Origin: Acidobacteriota bacterium
GTDB lineage: Bacteria > Acidobacteriota > Terriglobia > Acidiferrales > UBA7541
Assembly (NCBI GenBank): GCA_023481105.1
Contig: JAMCWK010000143.1
Coordinates: 1-59,720 of the forward strand
DNA length: 59,720 bases
Direction: 5' to 3'
Shown: positions 6,309 through 14,138 of the stretch, in pieces
Position numbering within the stretch: the stretch's first letter is position 1
How the letters are laid out: every line of letters begins with the position of its first letter
Program-made: the position numbers and the translations under genes
Notes under the pieces: generated by a model
Told to the model about the DNA's origin: nothing
The model's input: only the letters and a program-made list of their open reading frames with translations
The model's database searches: none

Positions 6309-9209
6309 TTACGAAGCGCGGAGGGATTGCATCATGGAGGCGATGATTTCGCGGAGGCGGTCGGCGGCGGCGGCGTAGAGAGCTTCGCCGGTGGTGAGTG
6401 CCGGCGTGGTGGCGACGGCAGTGGCAGTTGCGCTCCGGGAGGAGAGATCCTTCGCTTCGCTCAGGATGACAGCCGAAGGAGTGGCGGGAGCAAGGACGTC
6501 GCAGGGAGCGGTAGCGGAAAAGGATGAAAAAGCGACGGGTGGGCCGAAAGACATGCGCGCGCGGGCGCGGTTGCGCGCGCCGGGGAAAAGCGAGCGCCAG
6601 TTGAAGGGCCGGCTACGCGGCCAGATTTCGAAAACGTTTTCCAGCGCGACGGGAACAATGGGTGCTTCGAGATTGAGGGAAAGAATCGGGGCGCCTTTCT
6701 TGAATTTCTTGATTTCGCCGTCGATGGTGCGCTCGCCTTCGGGAAAAAGGATCAGCACTTTTCCGTGACGCAAACCAAACGCGCCGGCTTGCATGGCGCG
6801 GATCAGATTGGTGTCCGGGTCCACGGGGACCACATTCATCTGGCGCGCGAGCCAGGCGGTGAAAGGCGTGGCGAAGTATTCACTGGCGCCGACAAAAAAC
6901 AAATTCTTCAAGTGGCGGAAGGGCAAAGCGCTGACCAGCAGGAAAGCGTCGAGATAACTTTCGTGATTGGGGCACAGCAGGAACGGGCCTTTTTCCGGAA
7001 GGTTTTCGCGGCCGCGCACACGGAATCCCATGAAGAGCCAGGCGACAACGTAAGCAACCTTCAGCACAACAAAAAACAGCGCAGCATTGAAGGGCCGCGG
7101 GCGCAGAACCTCGTGCAGCACGGGGTCAGCCTCGAGGTCGGCTTGCAAAATTTTTGCCCAGGGGTCTACGGCGCTGTCCGCTCCGGCGTGTTCGCCGCCG
7201 CCGGCATCGGGATGGAGCACGGCGTCCACCAATTCGCGCACGGTGTAGATGCGATGAGAAACCTCTTCGGAGACGCGCGAGCCGAAGGCGACCTGCAACT
7301 GTGTGAGCAGTTCGACGCGCTCCATGGAGTCGAGGCCAAGTTCGAGTTCGATATTGGCGTCGGGATGGACGGAATCCGGCGAGCGCGTGGCGGCGCGGAC
7401 CATGTCGAGCGCGCGAGCCACGCGCGGCTCGGCGGCCCAGACGACATCCTCCTCGCGCACGGGGCGCGCAGCGGAGGAGGGTTCCGTGGTTTCGCCCGGC
7501 GCCCCGCCGGCGAGCACACGTTCCTGAATTTGAAAACGCTTCAGCTTGCGCGTTGTGGTGCGCGGGAGGTCTTCGTTCCAGATGTCGTAGCTCAGCACGC
7601 GCTTCATGGCCGGCAGCTGAACGGAAAGGCTTTCGATTTCGTAGCGCAGCACTTCCCTGGCATTGACGATCTTGCGCTGACGCAGCACGTCGAAATTAGG
7701 GACGACCACAGCATGGAGGCGCTCTGCGGCAGGCTCGCCCGGGCGGGCGAGACCCAGGACACAGATTTCCTTGATGCAGGGTGACTGGAGATAGTGGGCT
7801 TCGATTTCCTCGGGATAAATATTTTTTCCGGAACTGGTAACGATGATTTCCTTGCGGCGGCCGGTGATGTACAAGCGGCCGGCGGAATCGAGATAGCCGA
7901 GGTCGCCGGAGTGCAACCAGCCATCACGGAGCGTCTCGGCATTGGCGTCGGGGCGGTTGAAGTAGCCCTGCATGACGATGTCGCCGCGGATGCAGACCTC
8001 GCCGTCGTGCGCGCCTTCTTCAGCGGATTCATCGGGCGGCAGAATTTTGATTTCCACGCCTTTGAACGGCCTCCCCACAGAGGAGACGCGCGCATCGCCG
8101 AAATCCAGAAGCGTGGCGGCGCCGGAACATTCCGTGAGGCCATAGGCCTGAAGGATGTCCACGCCGAGGTCAAATAGGTCGCCTCCGATGGTGGCGTCGA
8201 AGCGGGAGCCGCCGGTGACAAAGAAGCGCATGCGCGGCCCAAACAACTGGTGTACCGGGCGGAAGAATTTCTTGCCAAGGTTGATGCCCGGGCCGCGGCG
8301 CAGCACACCGTTCAAGCGCAGCAATCGGCGGAACAAGAAGCGGCGAATGGGATTGGAGGCAGCGACTTTTTCCATCACGCGCTGATGGATCAGATAGAAG
8401 AACTGCGGGACACAGACGAAGACGCTGATGCCGCGCTCACGAAGGGCGCGAAGCAACTCGGCGGTGTTGAGCTGCTCGAGATAGACGACTTTAGCGCCGA
8501 CGCAGAACGGCAGCATGAGGTTGGCCACCTGGGCGAGCGCGTGGAAGAGCGGCAGGACGCCGAGCAACGCGTCCGCCTCGGAGATGTGCACGCGATCAAA
8601 GACGGCGGCGGCTTCGGCGAGGAGATTGCCATGGGTGAGCACAACGCCTTTGGGATCGCCCGTGGTGCCGGAAGAATAGAGGATGACGGCCGGGTCAGTG
8701 GAGGTGGCCGGACACGGAAAGGGGAGCGCGCCTCCCGCAGTTCCGACAAAAGATTCCCATGTCACAAGGTCGCCGGCTTCGCCGTGCAGCAGGATGACGT
8801 CGGCAGAAGAGCGCGAGACGGCAATGGCTTCGCCGAGAGCGGCGAGAAAACGCGGGGTGACGAAAATCAGTCTGGCGCCGGAATCGCGAAGCAGCGCGGC
8901 AATCTGTTTCGATTTGTAGGACGTGTCCAGCGGAACGGGCACGGCGCCGAGGCGCTGCACTCCGAGATAGGCGGCCACCCAGCGGAAATCGTTGTCGGCG
9001 AGAATGGCGCAGCGCTCGCCGCGGGCGATGCCGCGGGCGTGCAGCGCGACGGCCACGGATTCCGCGGTGCGATGCAGCTCTGCAAAAGTGTGGGTGTCCA
9101 CGCGGTCCGGGTGCTGCACTTCCACAGCAGTGCGCTCGGCAAAGCGCCCGGCAATTTCGGCAAAGCGCTGGTAGAAATTCGGCATAGGCCCAGAGGCGGG
9201 AGGTGCCAT
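6309..9209 (-). CDS. Acyl-CoA/acyl-ACP synthetase - acyl carrier protein - PlsC acyltransferase fusion
   Basis: About 966 residues in three parts. Residues ~10-560 are an AMP-forming acyl ligase: SSGTTGDPKG near 180, GLTECSGA, DGWLHSGDLGYLD and GRRKEIIVTSSGKN. Residues ~590-670 are an acyl carrier domain with the phosphopantetheine site GLDSMERVEL (Ser ~628). Residues ~715-960 are a lysophosphatidate-type acyltransferase with NHESYLD (His ~749, Asp ~754) and FPEGERT. The logical activity is activating a free fatty acid, loading it on the internal ACP and transferring it to a lysophospholipid. This resembles Aas, but with the order reversed and an ACP added. A hydrophobic stretch before the acyltransferase suggests membrane contact. 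ATG 9209 or 9185 could be the start; neither has a clear ribosome site. The C-terminal linker contains dispersed repeat A read in frame (~914-923). Confidence 0.88.
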   Translation of the reverse strand: MAPPASGPMPNFYQRFAEIAGRFAERTAVEVQHPDRVDTHTFAELHRTAESVAVALHARGIARGERCAILADNDFRWVAAYLGVQRLGAVPVPLDTSYKSKQIAALLRDSGARLIFVTPRFLAALGEAIAVSRSSADVILLHGEAGDLVTWESFVGTAGGALPFPCPATSTDPAVILYSSGTTGDPKGVVLTHGNLLAEAAAVFDRVHISEADALLGVLPLFHALAQVANLMLPFCVGAKVVYLEQLNTAELLRALRERGISVFVCVPQFFYLIHQRVMEKVAASNPIRRFLFRRLLRLNGVLRRGPGINLGKKFFRPVHQLFGPRMRFFVTGGSRFDATIGGDLFDLGVDILQAYGLTECSGAATLLDFGDARVSSVGRPFKGVEIKILPPDESAEEGAHDGEVCIRGDIVMQGYFNRPDANAETLRDGWLHSGDLGYLDSAGRLYITGRRKEIIVTSSGKNIYPEEIEAHYLQSPCIKEICVLGLARPGEPAAERLHAVVVPNFDVLRQRKIVNAREVLRYEIESLSVQLPAMKRVLSYDIWNEDLPRTTTRKLKRFQIQERVLAGGAPGETTEPSSAARPVREEDVVWAAEPRVARALDMVRAATRSPDSVHPDANIELELGLDSMERVELLTQLQVAFGSRVSEEVSHRIYTVRELVDAVLHPDAGGGEHAGADSAVDPWAKILQADLEADPVLHEVLRPRPFNAALFFVVLKVAYVVAWLFMGFRVRGRENLPEKGPFLLCPNHESYLDAFLLVSALPFRHLKNLFFVGASEYFATPFTAWLARQMNVVPVDPDTNLIRAMQAGAFGLRHGKVLILFPEGERTIDGEIKKFKKGAPILSLNLEAPIVPVALENVFEIWPRSRPFNWRSLFPGARNRARARMSFGPPVAFSSFSATAPCDVLAPATPSAVILSEAKDLSSRSATATAVATTPALTTGEALYAAAADRLREIIASMMQSLRAS
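6443..6471. repeat. Dispersed repeat A, copy 2, inside a coding sequence
   Basis: The segment gagatccttcgcttcgctcag and the adjacent gatgac match the ends of copies at 634-681 and 36259-36290. Here it is translated on the minus strand as VILSEAKDLS within the linker near the C-terminus of the acyl-synthetase fusion. Confidence 0.65.
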
Positions 9210-9308
9210 CAAAGGGAGATTAGTCCGGAACGCGAAAAAGGGAAAGAGGGAAAAGAACAGGCAACAAGAATCAGGGGACGAAGCAAGAGCAACGAATGGC
9301 GACAAGGA

Positions 9309-10184
9309 TCACTCGCCGGTGGGTTTTTGTGCTGTGGCGGAGGCGTGGAGCTCGATCAGTTTCTTTCGAGTGGTGTCGAGGGTGAAGGTCACCGATTCGC
9401 GGGGGACGCCCTCGACGAAGGGGCGAATGAGCCAATCGAGAAGCGCGGGAATGTCGCGGGAAAGCGTGACGGATTCCAGCTGGATGTATGTGCCGCCATC
9501 GCGCTCCAGGTAGCGCCAGTAGGTGTGCATGCGCCAGAGATAGCCGCTGTCGTTGCCGACGGGCTTCTCCGGGCCTTCGGGCCTGTGGTGGTCCTCGACC
9601 TGAGCGATGCGCGTAGTCCAGGTGCGCGTCTGCAGGCGGTGAGAGTCAATGGGGATGTAATGGACTTCATGCTCGGTGTTGTGCACCGTGGTGACCACGG
9701 TCTTCTTCTTGTAGAAGCGAAAAAAAACTTTGAAATTGTTGCCGTCGCGGGAAAGGATTTTCGCTTTCATGACGTCCGGCTTGTAAATCTCCGCGTGACG
9801 ATCGTATTGCTGGGCAAGGTCCATCGTCTGTTGCAGCGTGACGCCGGGGACAAACACCGTGCCGATCCAGTGATGGATAAGCGCGTCGCTGTCCTTGATG
9901 GGCTGTCCGTTGTCGAGGGTCTTCATCTTCTCGATGACCACTTCGCCGCGGCGCAGGCGCAGGTAAGCCGCGGAGCGCGCGGGCTCGGCGAGGGAATCCA
10001 CCCAGAGAAAGGGATCGGCTTTTAGGAGTTCGGCATCAATGCGCGCCTCGGTGAGGCGGACGTAGCGATCGAAAGTCTCGACCGATTTCTTTTTGAGCTG
10101 GGCGGCAGGAGCAGGCGGAGCCAGCAAGCTAGCGCAGACGAGCGCAGCGGCCCAGCGGCGCGGACTCATGCTTCGCGTGGTCAT
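9309..10184 (-). CDS. Secreted protein of unknown function
   Basis: 291 residues with an N-terminal signal peptide (RRWAAALVCASLLAPPAPAAQ). The mature part is a mixed alpha/beta domain with DGNNFKVFFRFYKKK, a central THRLQTRTW-like region, and a late YLERDGGTYIQLESVTLSRD hairpin. The helix-grip look would suit a START/SRPBCC-like lipid-binding fold, but this is only a visual guess. ATG 10184 follows GGGAGA with good spacing. The gene lies just upstream of the acyl-synthetase fusion on the same strand (~100 bp), so a role in envelope lipids is possible but unproven. Confidence 0.6.
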   Translation of the reverse strand: MTTRSMSPRRWAAALVCASLLAPPAPAAQLKKKSVETFDRYVRLTEARIDAELLKADPFLWVDSLAEPARSAAYLRLRRGEVVIEKMKTLDNGQPIKDSDALIHHWIGTVFVPGVTLQQTMDLAQQYDRHAEIYKPDVMKAKILSRDGNNFKVFFRFYKKKTVVTTVHNTEHEVHYIPIDSHRLQTRTWTTRIAQVEDHHRPEGPEKPVGNDSGYLWRMHTYWRYLERDGGTYIQLESVTLSRDIPALLDWLIRPFVEGVPRESVTFTLDTTRKKLIELHASATAQKPTGE

Positions 10185-10758
10185 GCCGTGTCTCCCAGTT
10201 CCGACAGACGAGAAAAAAGTGTCGCCCAAAGTTGGCGGCAGGAGAAGTCCGCCGCTTTCTTTTTCAATGCGTTAGATGCGTTCTGCCGGCGCATGACTGT
10301 ATTAGAGGGCAAGGCGGATGCCAAGCTGAAAGACGGTGGAATCGTTGAAAGTTAAAGTGTGGAAGGGTGGAGTGAAAAAAATCTGGCGGGTTGGGTTGCG
10401 CGCTTACGATCCCTTGTGGAACCGTCGTCCCCGCAGCGCAGCTCCCAACCCGTTACGCGGAGATTAGAAAAGTCCCAAGACGGGAACAATGGACTGGTAG
10501 GGCTAATCGCGACGGTACGAGGGGATTAGTACCGGGTCAAAAATGCAGCACTTAGCGGCGATTCGATGTTCTTAGGCCGTGAATCGGCGCTGACCCAATA
10601 CATGGCGAACAGAAAGAGAATAAGGATTGGGCTTTCTGGTTGGCGGCAGTTCGAGGAGGAGCGCGCATTCCGACGATGAAGAGGGCCGCGGCGTCCAAGA
10701 AGTGGGACGCAAACAGCGATGGGGAGCGAGCATCGCACGGGCCTGAGACAGATGGGGA
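10185..10758. other. Intergenic region with one long-range inverted repeat
   Basis: No convincing gene is present in about 570 bp. The most ordered element is an inverted repeat: CGGGTTGGG at 10387-10395 pairs with CCCAACCCG at 10444-10452, extended inside by a short GCGC pairing, with a loop of about 48 nt. It could be an RNA structure or a relic of a repeat. There is no T-run that would make it a terminator. Confidence 0.4.
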
Positions 10759-11091
10759 ATGACGTTGTACATTGAGGGCGTCATCGGAACGCAGCCGTTC
10801 GTGAAGGAGCGGAGTTTGCCGGACCCCCGCGAGAGTGCCCCGCGGCAGAACGAAAGCACGCGCTCCGCGGGCGAAGTGTCTCTGGCGGAGGCGTGCGCGG
10901 GCGGCGAAATCGGCGCGTTCGAGCAGCTCTACCATCTGCACGGTGCGCGAATGAAAAGCCTGGCGTGGAATTTACTCGGGAACGAAACGGACGCGGAGGA
11001 CGCAGTGCTGCGGCTGACCAATTCGAACGGGATCGTAGAAATCTTGAAGGGCGGAGCGCGCGTGACCACGACGCCTGCAAAGAAAGGGTGA
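10759..11091 (+). pseudogene. ECF sigma factor remnant (region 2 only) joined to unrelated tail
   Basis: The first ~75 codons resemble the start of a sigma-70 family ECF factor: CAGGEIGAFEQLYHLHGARM followed by LLGNETDAEDAV matches the helix of region 2.1-2.2. The frame then breaks off at the position where region 2.3 should start and continues as LRLTNSNGIVEIL and a short basic tail ending in TPAKKG. There is no region 4, so the product cannot recognise a -35 element. I infer a deletion that fused the gene start to the end of another gene. A repeat-rich spacer follows directly. Confidence 0.55.
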
Positions 11092-11106
11092 CGGCGAAAT
11101 TGCTTT

Positions 11107-11191
11107 TCAAGGTTGGAAAGTTGGAAGGTTGAAATGTTCCGTGCGTCCAAATTTAACTTTCCAACATTCCAACCTACAAACCTTCCAACCG
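11107..11191. repeat. Dispersed repeat B, inverted pair
   Basis: Units of ggttggaa on the left arm (aaggttggaaagttggaagg) face ttccaacc units on the right arm (ccaacctacaaaccttccaa), separated by ~30 bp. It can form a long imperfect hairpin between the sigma remnant and the convergent DUF4139 gene, but has no clear T-run. Confidence 0.5.
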
Positions 11192-11221
11192 AGATGAATG
11201 TGCCAGTCTAAAGACGCGCGC

Positions 11222-13717
11222 CTACAGAGTGACGTCCAACGTCAGGTCTTGCACCAGCTTGTCGAGTTCGGCTTGCGCTTTCATGCGCTGCGCTTCGAGA
11301 TCGGCCATTTCCTTCCGTAGTGAATCCAGCCGGTTTTCTTGTTCGTTGAGCTGCGCAGTGTAGCGCTGGAGGAGAGCTTTTTCTTCAGCGCTGCCTTTCA
11401 GCGCCTTCATGTTTTCGCGCAGGCGTTGCTGGTCGTCATATATTTTGTCGCGTTCTTCTTCGCGGTCCGAGGCACGCTCCTCGATTTCGGCAACGCGATT
11501 TTTTTGTTCGACGATGCGACGGAGCGCGGCCTCCACGTCGGCGTTGATAGTCTTTTGCCGGAGGAAAAGCGCAATCTGATCTCCGGTGAGGTTGGTGAGC
11601 TGATAGCTGCTATCGAGCGGCCGGGTTTCGTTGACCACGAGCACGGAGGTTTTTTTCGAGGCGACGGAGAGCCGGAAGCGATACATGCCCGGGGCACTCT
11701 CCTCGGGCTTGGGCGCGTCGGCCGCGAGTTTCCACTCTGGCCGCGCGGGATGCTCGAGCACGATGGTGCGCGCGGCGGCGTCTTCGTTGCGCACGGTGTA
11801 GGTCTTCTTTTCGCGCATTTCGGAAGTGTGAATCATCATGCCGCGCAGGATGCGCACGCGTGTGACGCGCTGCGATTCGCTCTCGCGCTTCGTACCCACC
11901 AACATGCCCAGGTCGGTAGCATAAGAGAGCAGGCGCTTCTCGCCGGGCTTAAGCGGGTCGAGCAGGCCTTCACCGGCGAAGGTTTCGTCTTCGAGGACGC
12001 TGAAGCTGCCGCCGTCGAGAGTCAGCGCACTTGAATTCGTCAGCCACAGCGCGCGGAGCGGGCGCGCGCTTCCTTCCGATTCATTCCAAAGGGAAACTTT
12101 TTCCGCGCCGATTTCTGCGTGGACGATGGGCACCAGCGCGGACTGGTTTTTGTGGATGGTGACGCGCTCCTTCAGCTTGTATTCAAAGAGGTCACCGAGT
12201 TCCTGGCCCTGCGCAGCCGCTTCGCTGTTGGTCAGAGTGAAATCAATGTAGTTCCGGCCGCTGATTGGCAAGTTGGAAATGTTGCGAGATCTGTCGGGCC
12301 CAGCTTTGGGTGCAGGAGGCGGCGGTGGAGCTCCCGCCCCGATGGAGGGCTCCCTGTCCCGACCGGCGGCGCTACCGGAGCCAAGATTGCGGCCGGAACC
12401 GAGACCCCTGCGCGTTGTAAGCACCGAAGTTGTGGTTTCTACCACTTCAGGCGCCGCAGTCACTTCGACGACTTGCTGCACGTCGCCGACTTGCAAGGTG
12501 ACGTTGTTCGTCGAAGCGACGTTGCCATTGATGGCGAAGTTTTGCACAGCAGTCTTATTGAAGCCCGGCGATTCGTACTCAATGCGATAGTTGGCCGCCG
12601 GAAGATCGCTGACCGAGTATTTCCCGGAGTCGTCCGTGGAAGTTTCCGCAACAAGTGAGCCGCTATCGGAGTACACCTTGACGCGCGCACCAGGAACTAC
12701 CGCGTCCATGGGATCCTGCACGACTCCCGAGAGGCTGCCATAACCGCCGATAAGTGTGGCGGTGTGCGTTTGCGGGGTGAGCTGCGCGGATTCCGGCAGG
12801 GGCACGACGGGGCGGCGCGAGTAGTACGGCTGCGAGAGATTCTGGATGAAAGATTGCGGCGCGCCGGCGACGAGCGATAACTCGACGTTGTCCCAATCCT
12901 CGCCGACGGTGTTATCCACGATGGCCCAGCCTTGCAGCAGCGGCTTGGCGCCCGCCTTTGACGGCAGCACGAGGCGATAGGTGGTCTTCCACACCGGCAC
13001 TTCGCTGATGTAGCTGACAAAAAGCGGGCGCTCGCCGGAACCGGCGGTGGAGATGGTCATGCGGCGCAGGTCGCGGTCGCGCGTGGAGGCCACCAGTCCC
13101 ATGTAGCGGTTCACTTCCTGGGAAAGTTCGCGTTCGAGAATGCGCACGCTGGTGGTGGAGCCGAGTTCGATGGTGCGCAACTCGCCTCCGTCGGTGACCA
13201 GCGACACGACGTCCACTTCCAGCGTAGTGCCGCCGGCGACGCGCGTCTTGCGCTCGATGCTCAGCAGGCGGCCGGTGTACACGGCAACGCCGCTGCGCAC
13301 TTCGATGCGCGCGCCGCGCAGCGCGCCGAGAAATTGCGCCACAGTGGCCTGCTCGCCGAGCGGCAGGCGCAACGCGGCCAGACGCCGGCTGAGCGGCGCG
13401 TCGGAGTTGTAGTTGACGCCGGTGATGCGCCCGGAGCCGAGGTCCAGCGCAGTGAGCGACTTCAGCACGTCGTTGAGCTGGCCGCTGGTGAAGTCCACGC
13501 TGACGTCCTGATTGCCGCGCACGCGGCCGAGGTGCTCGAAGTAGCCCACGCCGTTTTTGAAGAGCACTACGCGCTTGACGGGAAGCTTCGTCGCCGCGGC
13601 TTCGCCGCTTGCTGCGGCAGCCGGAACCGAAGGCTTCTTTGCGGGAGCGGATTGGGCGAGGACGCCTGACGGCACGAAGAGCAACACCGCGAACAAGGCC
13701 GGGATGAATCTGCGCAT
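11222..13717 (-). CDS. DUF4139 domain protein with inserted Oar/TonB-receptor-like module
   Basis: 831 residues with a signal peptide (ending VPSGVLAQ). The N-terminal part (RVVLFKNGVGYFEHLG) and the segment FVSYISEVPVWKTTYRLVL belong to the DUF4139 (mucoidy inhibitor A-like) family; the C-terminus is a coiled coil of ~100 residues (ALRRIVEQKNRVAEIEERAS onward). Between the DUF4139 halves lies a foreign ~170-residue block at about 12230-12745. It has a carboxypeptidase-regulatory-like fold (SLSGVVQDPMDAVVPGARV) followed by VVEVTAAPEVVETTTS and ISNLPISGRNY. That order is the signature of the plug region of Oar-type TonB-dependent receptors. ATG 13717 has GGAGGT five nt upstream. The protein is probably periplasmic or outer-membrane attached; its role is unknown. 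Confidence 0.75.
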   Translation of the reverse strand: MRRFIPALFAVLLFVPSGVLAQSAPAKKPSVPAAAASGEAAATKLPVKRVVLFKNGVGYFEHLGRVRGNQDVSVDFTSGQLNDVLKSLTALDLGSGRITGVNYNSDAPLSRRLAALRLPLGEQATVAQFLGALRGARIEVRSGVAVYTGRLLSIERKTRVAGGTTLEVDVVSLVTDGGELRTIELGSTTSVRILERELSQEVNRYMGLVASTRDRDLRRMTISTAGSGERPLFVSYISEVPVWKTTYRLVLPSKAGAKPLLQGWAIVDNTVGEDWDNVELSLVAGAPQSFIQNLSQPYYSRRPVVPLPESAQLTPQTHTATLIGGYGSLSGVVQDPMDAVVPGARVKVYSDSGSLVAETSTDDSGKYSVSDLPAANYRIEYESPGFNKTAVQNFAINGNVASTNNVTLQVGDVQQVVEVTAAPEVVETTTSVLTTRRGLGSGRNLGSGSAAGRDREPSIGAGAPPPPPAPKAGPDRSRNISNLPISGRNYIDFTLTNSEAAAQGQELGDLFEYKLKERVTIHKNQSALVPIVHAEIGAEKVSLWNESEGSARPLRALWLTNSSALTLDGGSFSVLEDETFAGEGLLDPLKPGEKRLLSYATDLGMLVGTKRESESQRVTRVRILRGMMIHTSEMREKKTYTVRNEDAAARTIVLEHPARPEWKLAADAPKPEESAPGMYRFRLSVASKKTSVLVVNETRPLDSSYQLTNLTGDQIALFLRQKTINADVEAALRRIVEQKNRVAEIEERASDREEERDKIYDDQQRLRENMKALKGSAEEKALLQRYTAQLNEQENRLDSLRKEMADLEAQRMKAQAELDKLVQDLTLDVTL

Positions 13718-14138
13718 CACACACCTCCGAAGTTTACGAGCAGAAACCGTCAATTATTAGACACCGATGCGCAGCGCATAGCGCGGGTTGCTAGTGCGGC
13801 CTGCGCGAGCGCTCGTGCGCCGCGAAAAGCAACCCCCGCAGTCCCGCCGCCGGGGCCAAAAAGTGCTTGACAGGCAGTCCGCTGTAAGATATAATTTGTA
13901 CATGTATTTTATCCATAAGTTATGGAAGACGCCGCTGCTGCTCTCACCCGGGCTACCGCAGAGGGACGGAAAAATGCATCAACCGCTCAACCCGCTGAAT
14001 TCATTGCACTTGCATCGTTACATTTTGTATCATTCCTGCAACCCATTTCCCTTCAATTCTTTAGAGATTATCAACCAAAAAGGTGGGGATGCCATTGCAC
14101 TGAATCCCACCATAGGCCCTAACCCTTTTGTTTGCGCA
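13718..14138. other. AT-richer intergenic region with an orphan consensus promoter
   Basis: About 420 bp, AT-rich from ~13880 to 14135 compared with its surroundings. It starts with a perfect sigma-70 promoter on the plus strand (listed separately). Downstream on the plus strand there are only short frames: 66 codons from 13922, and another frame in which LEIINQKGG recalls the start of a ParA Walker motif. None has a ribosome binding site. I infer a decayed mobile or partition gene start, or a small RNA. Confidence 0.4.
13867..13895 (+). promoter_or_regulatory. Perfect sigma-70 promoter TTGACA-N17-TATAAT
   Basis: TTGACA at 13867-13872 and TATAAT at 13890-13895 are separated by exactly 17 nt. 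It points rightwards, away from any gene of that strand for over 2 kb, and would run antisense into the SIS-domain gene. Confidence 0.7.

Noticed and set aside
13922-14122. A 66-codon plus-strand frame as a real small gene behind the consensus promoter.
   Set aside because: No ribosome binding site and no recognisable family; kept only as a possible relic or RNA.
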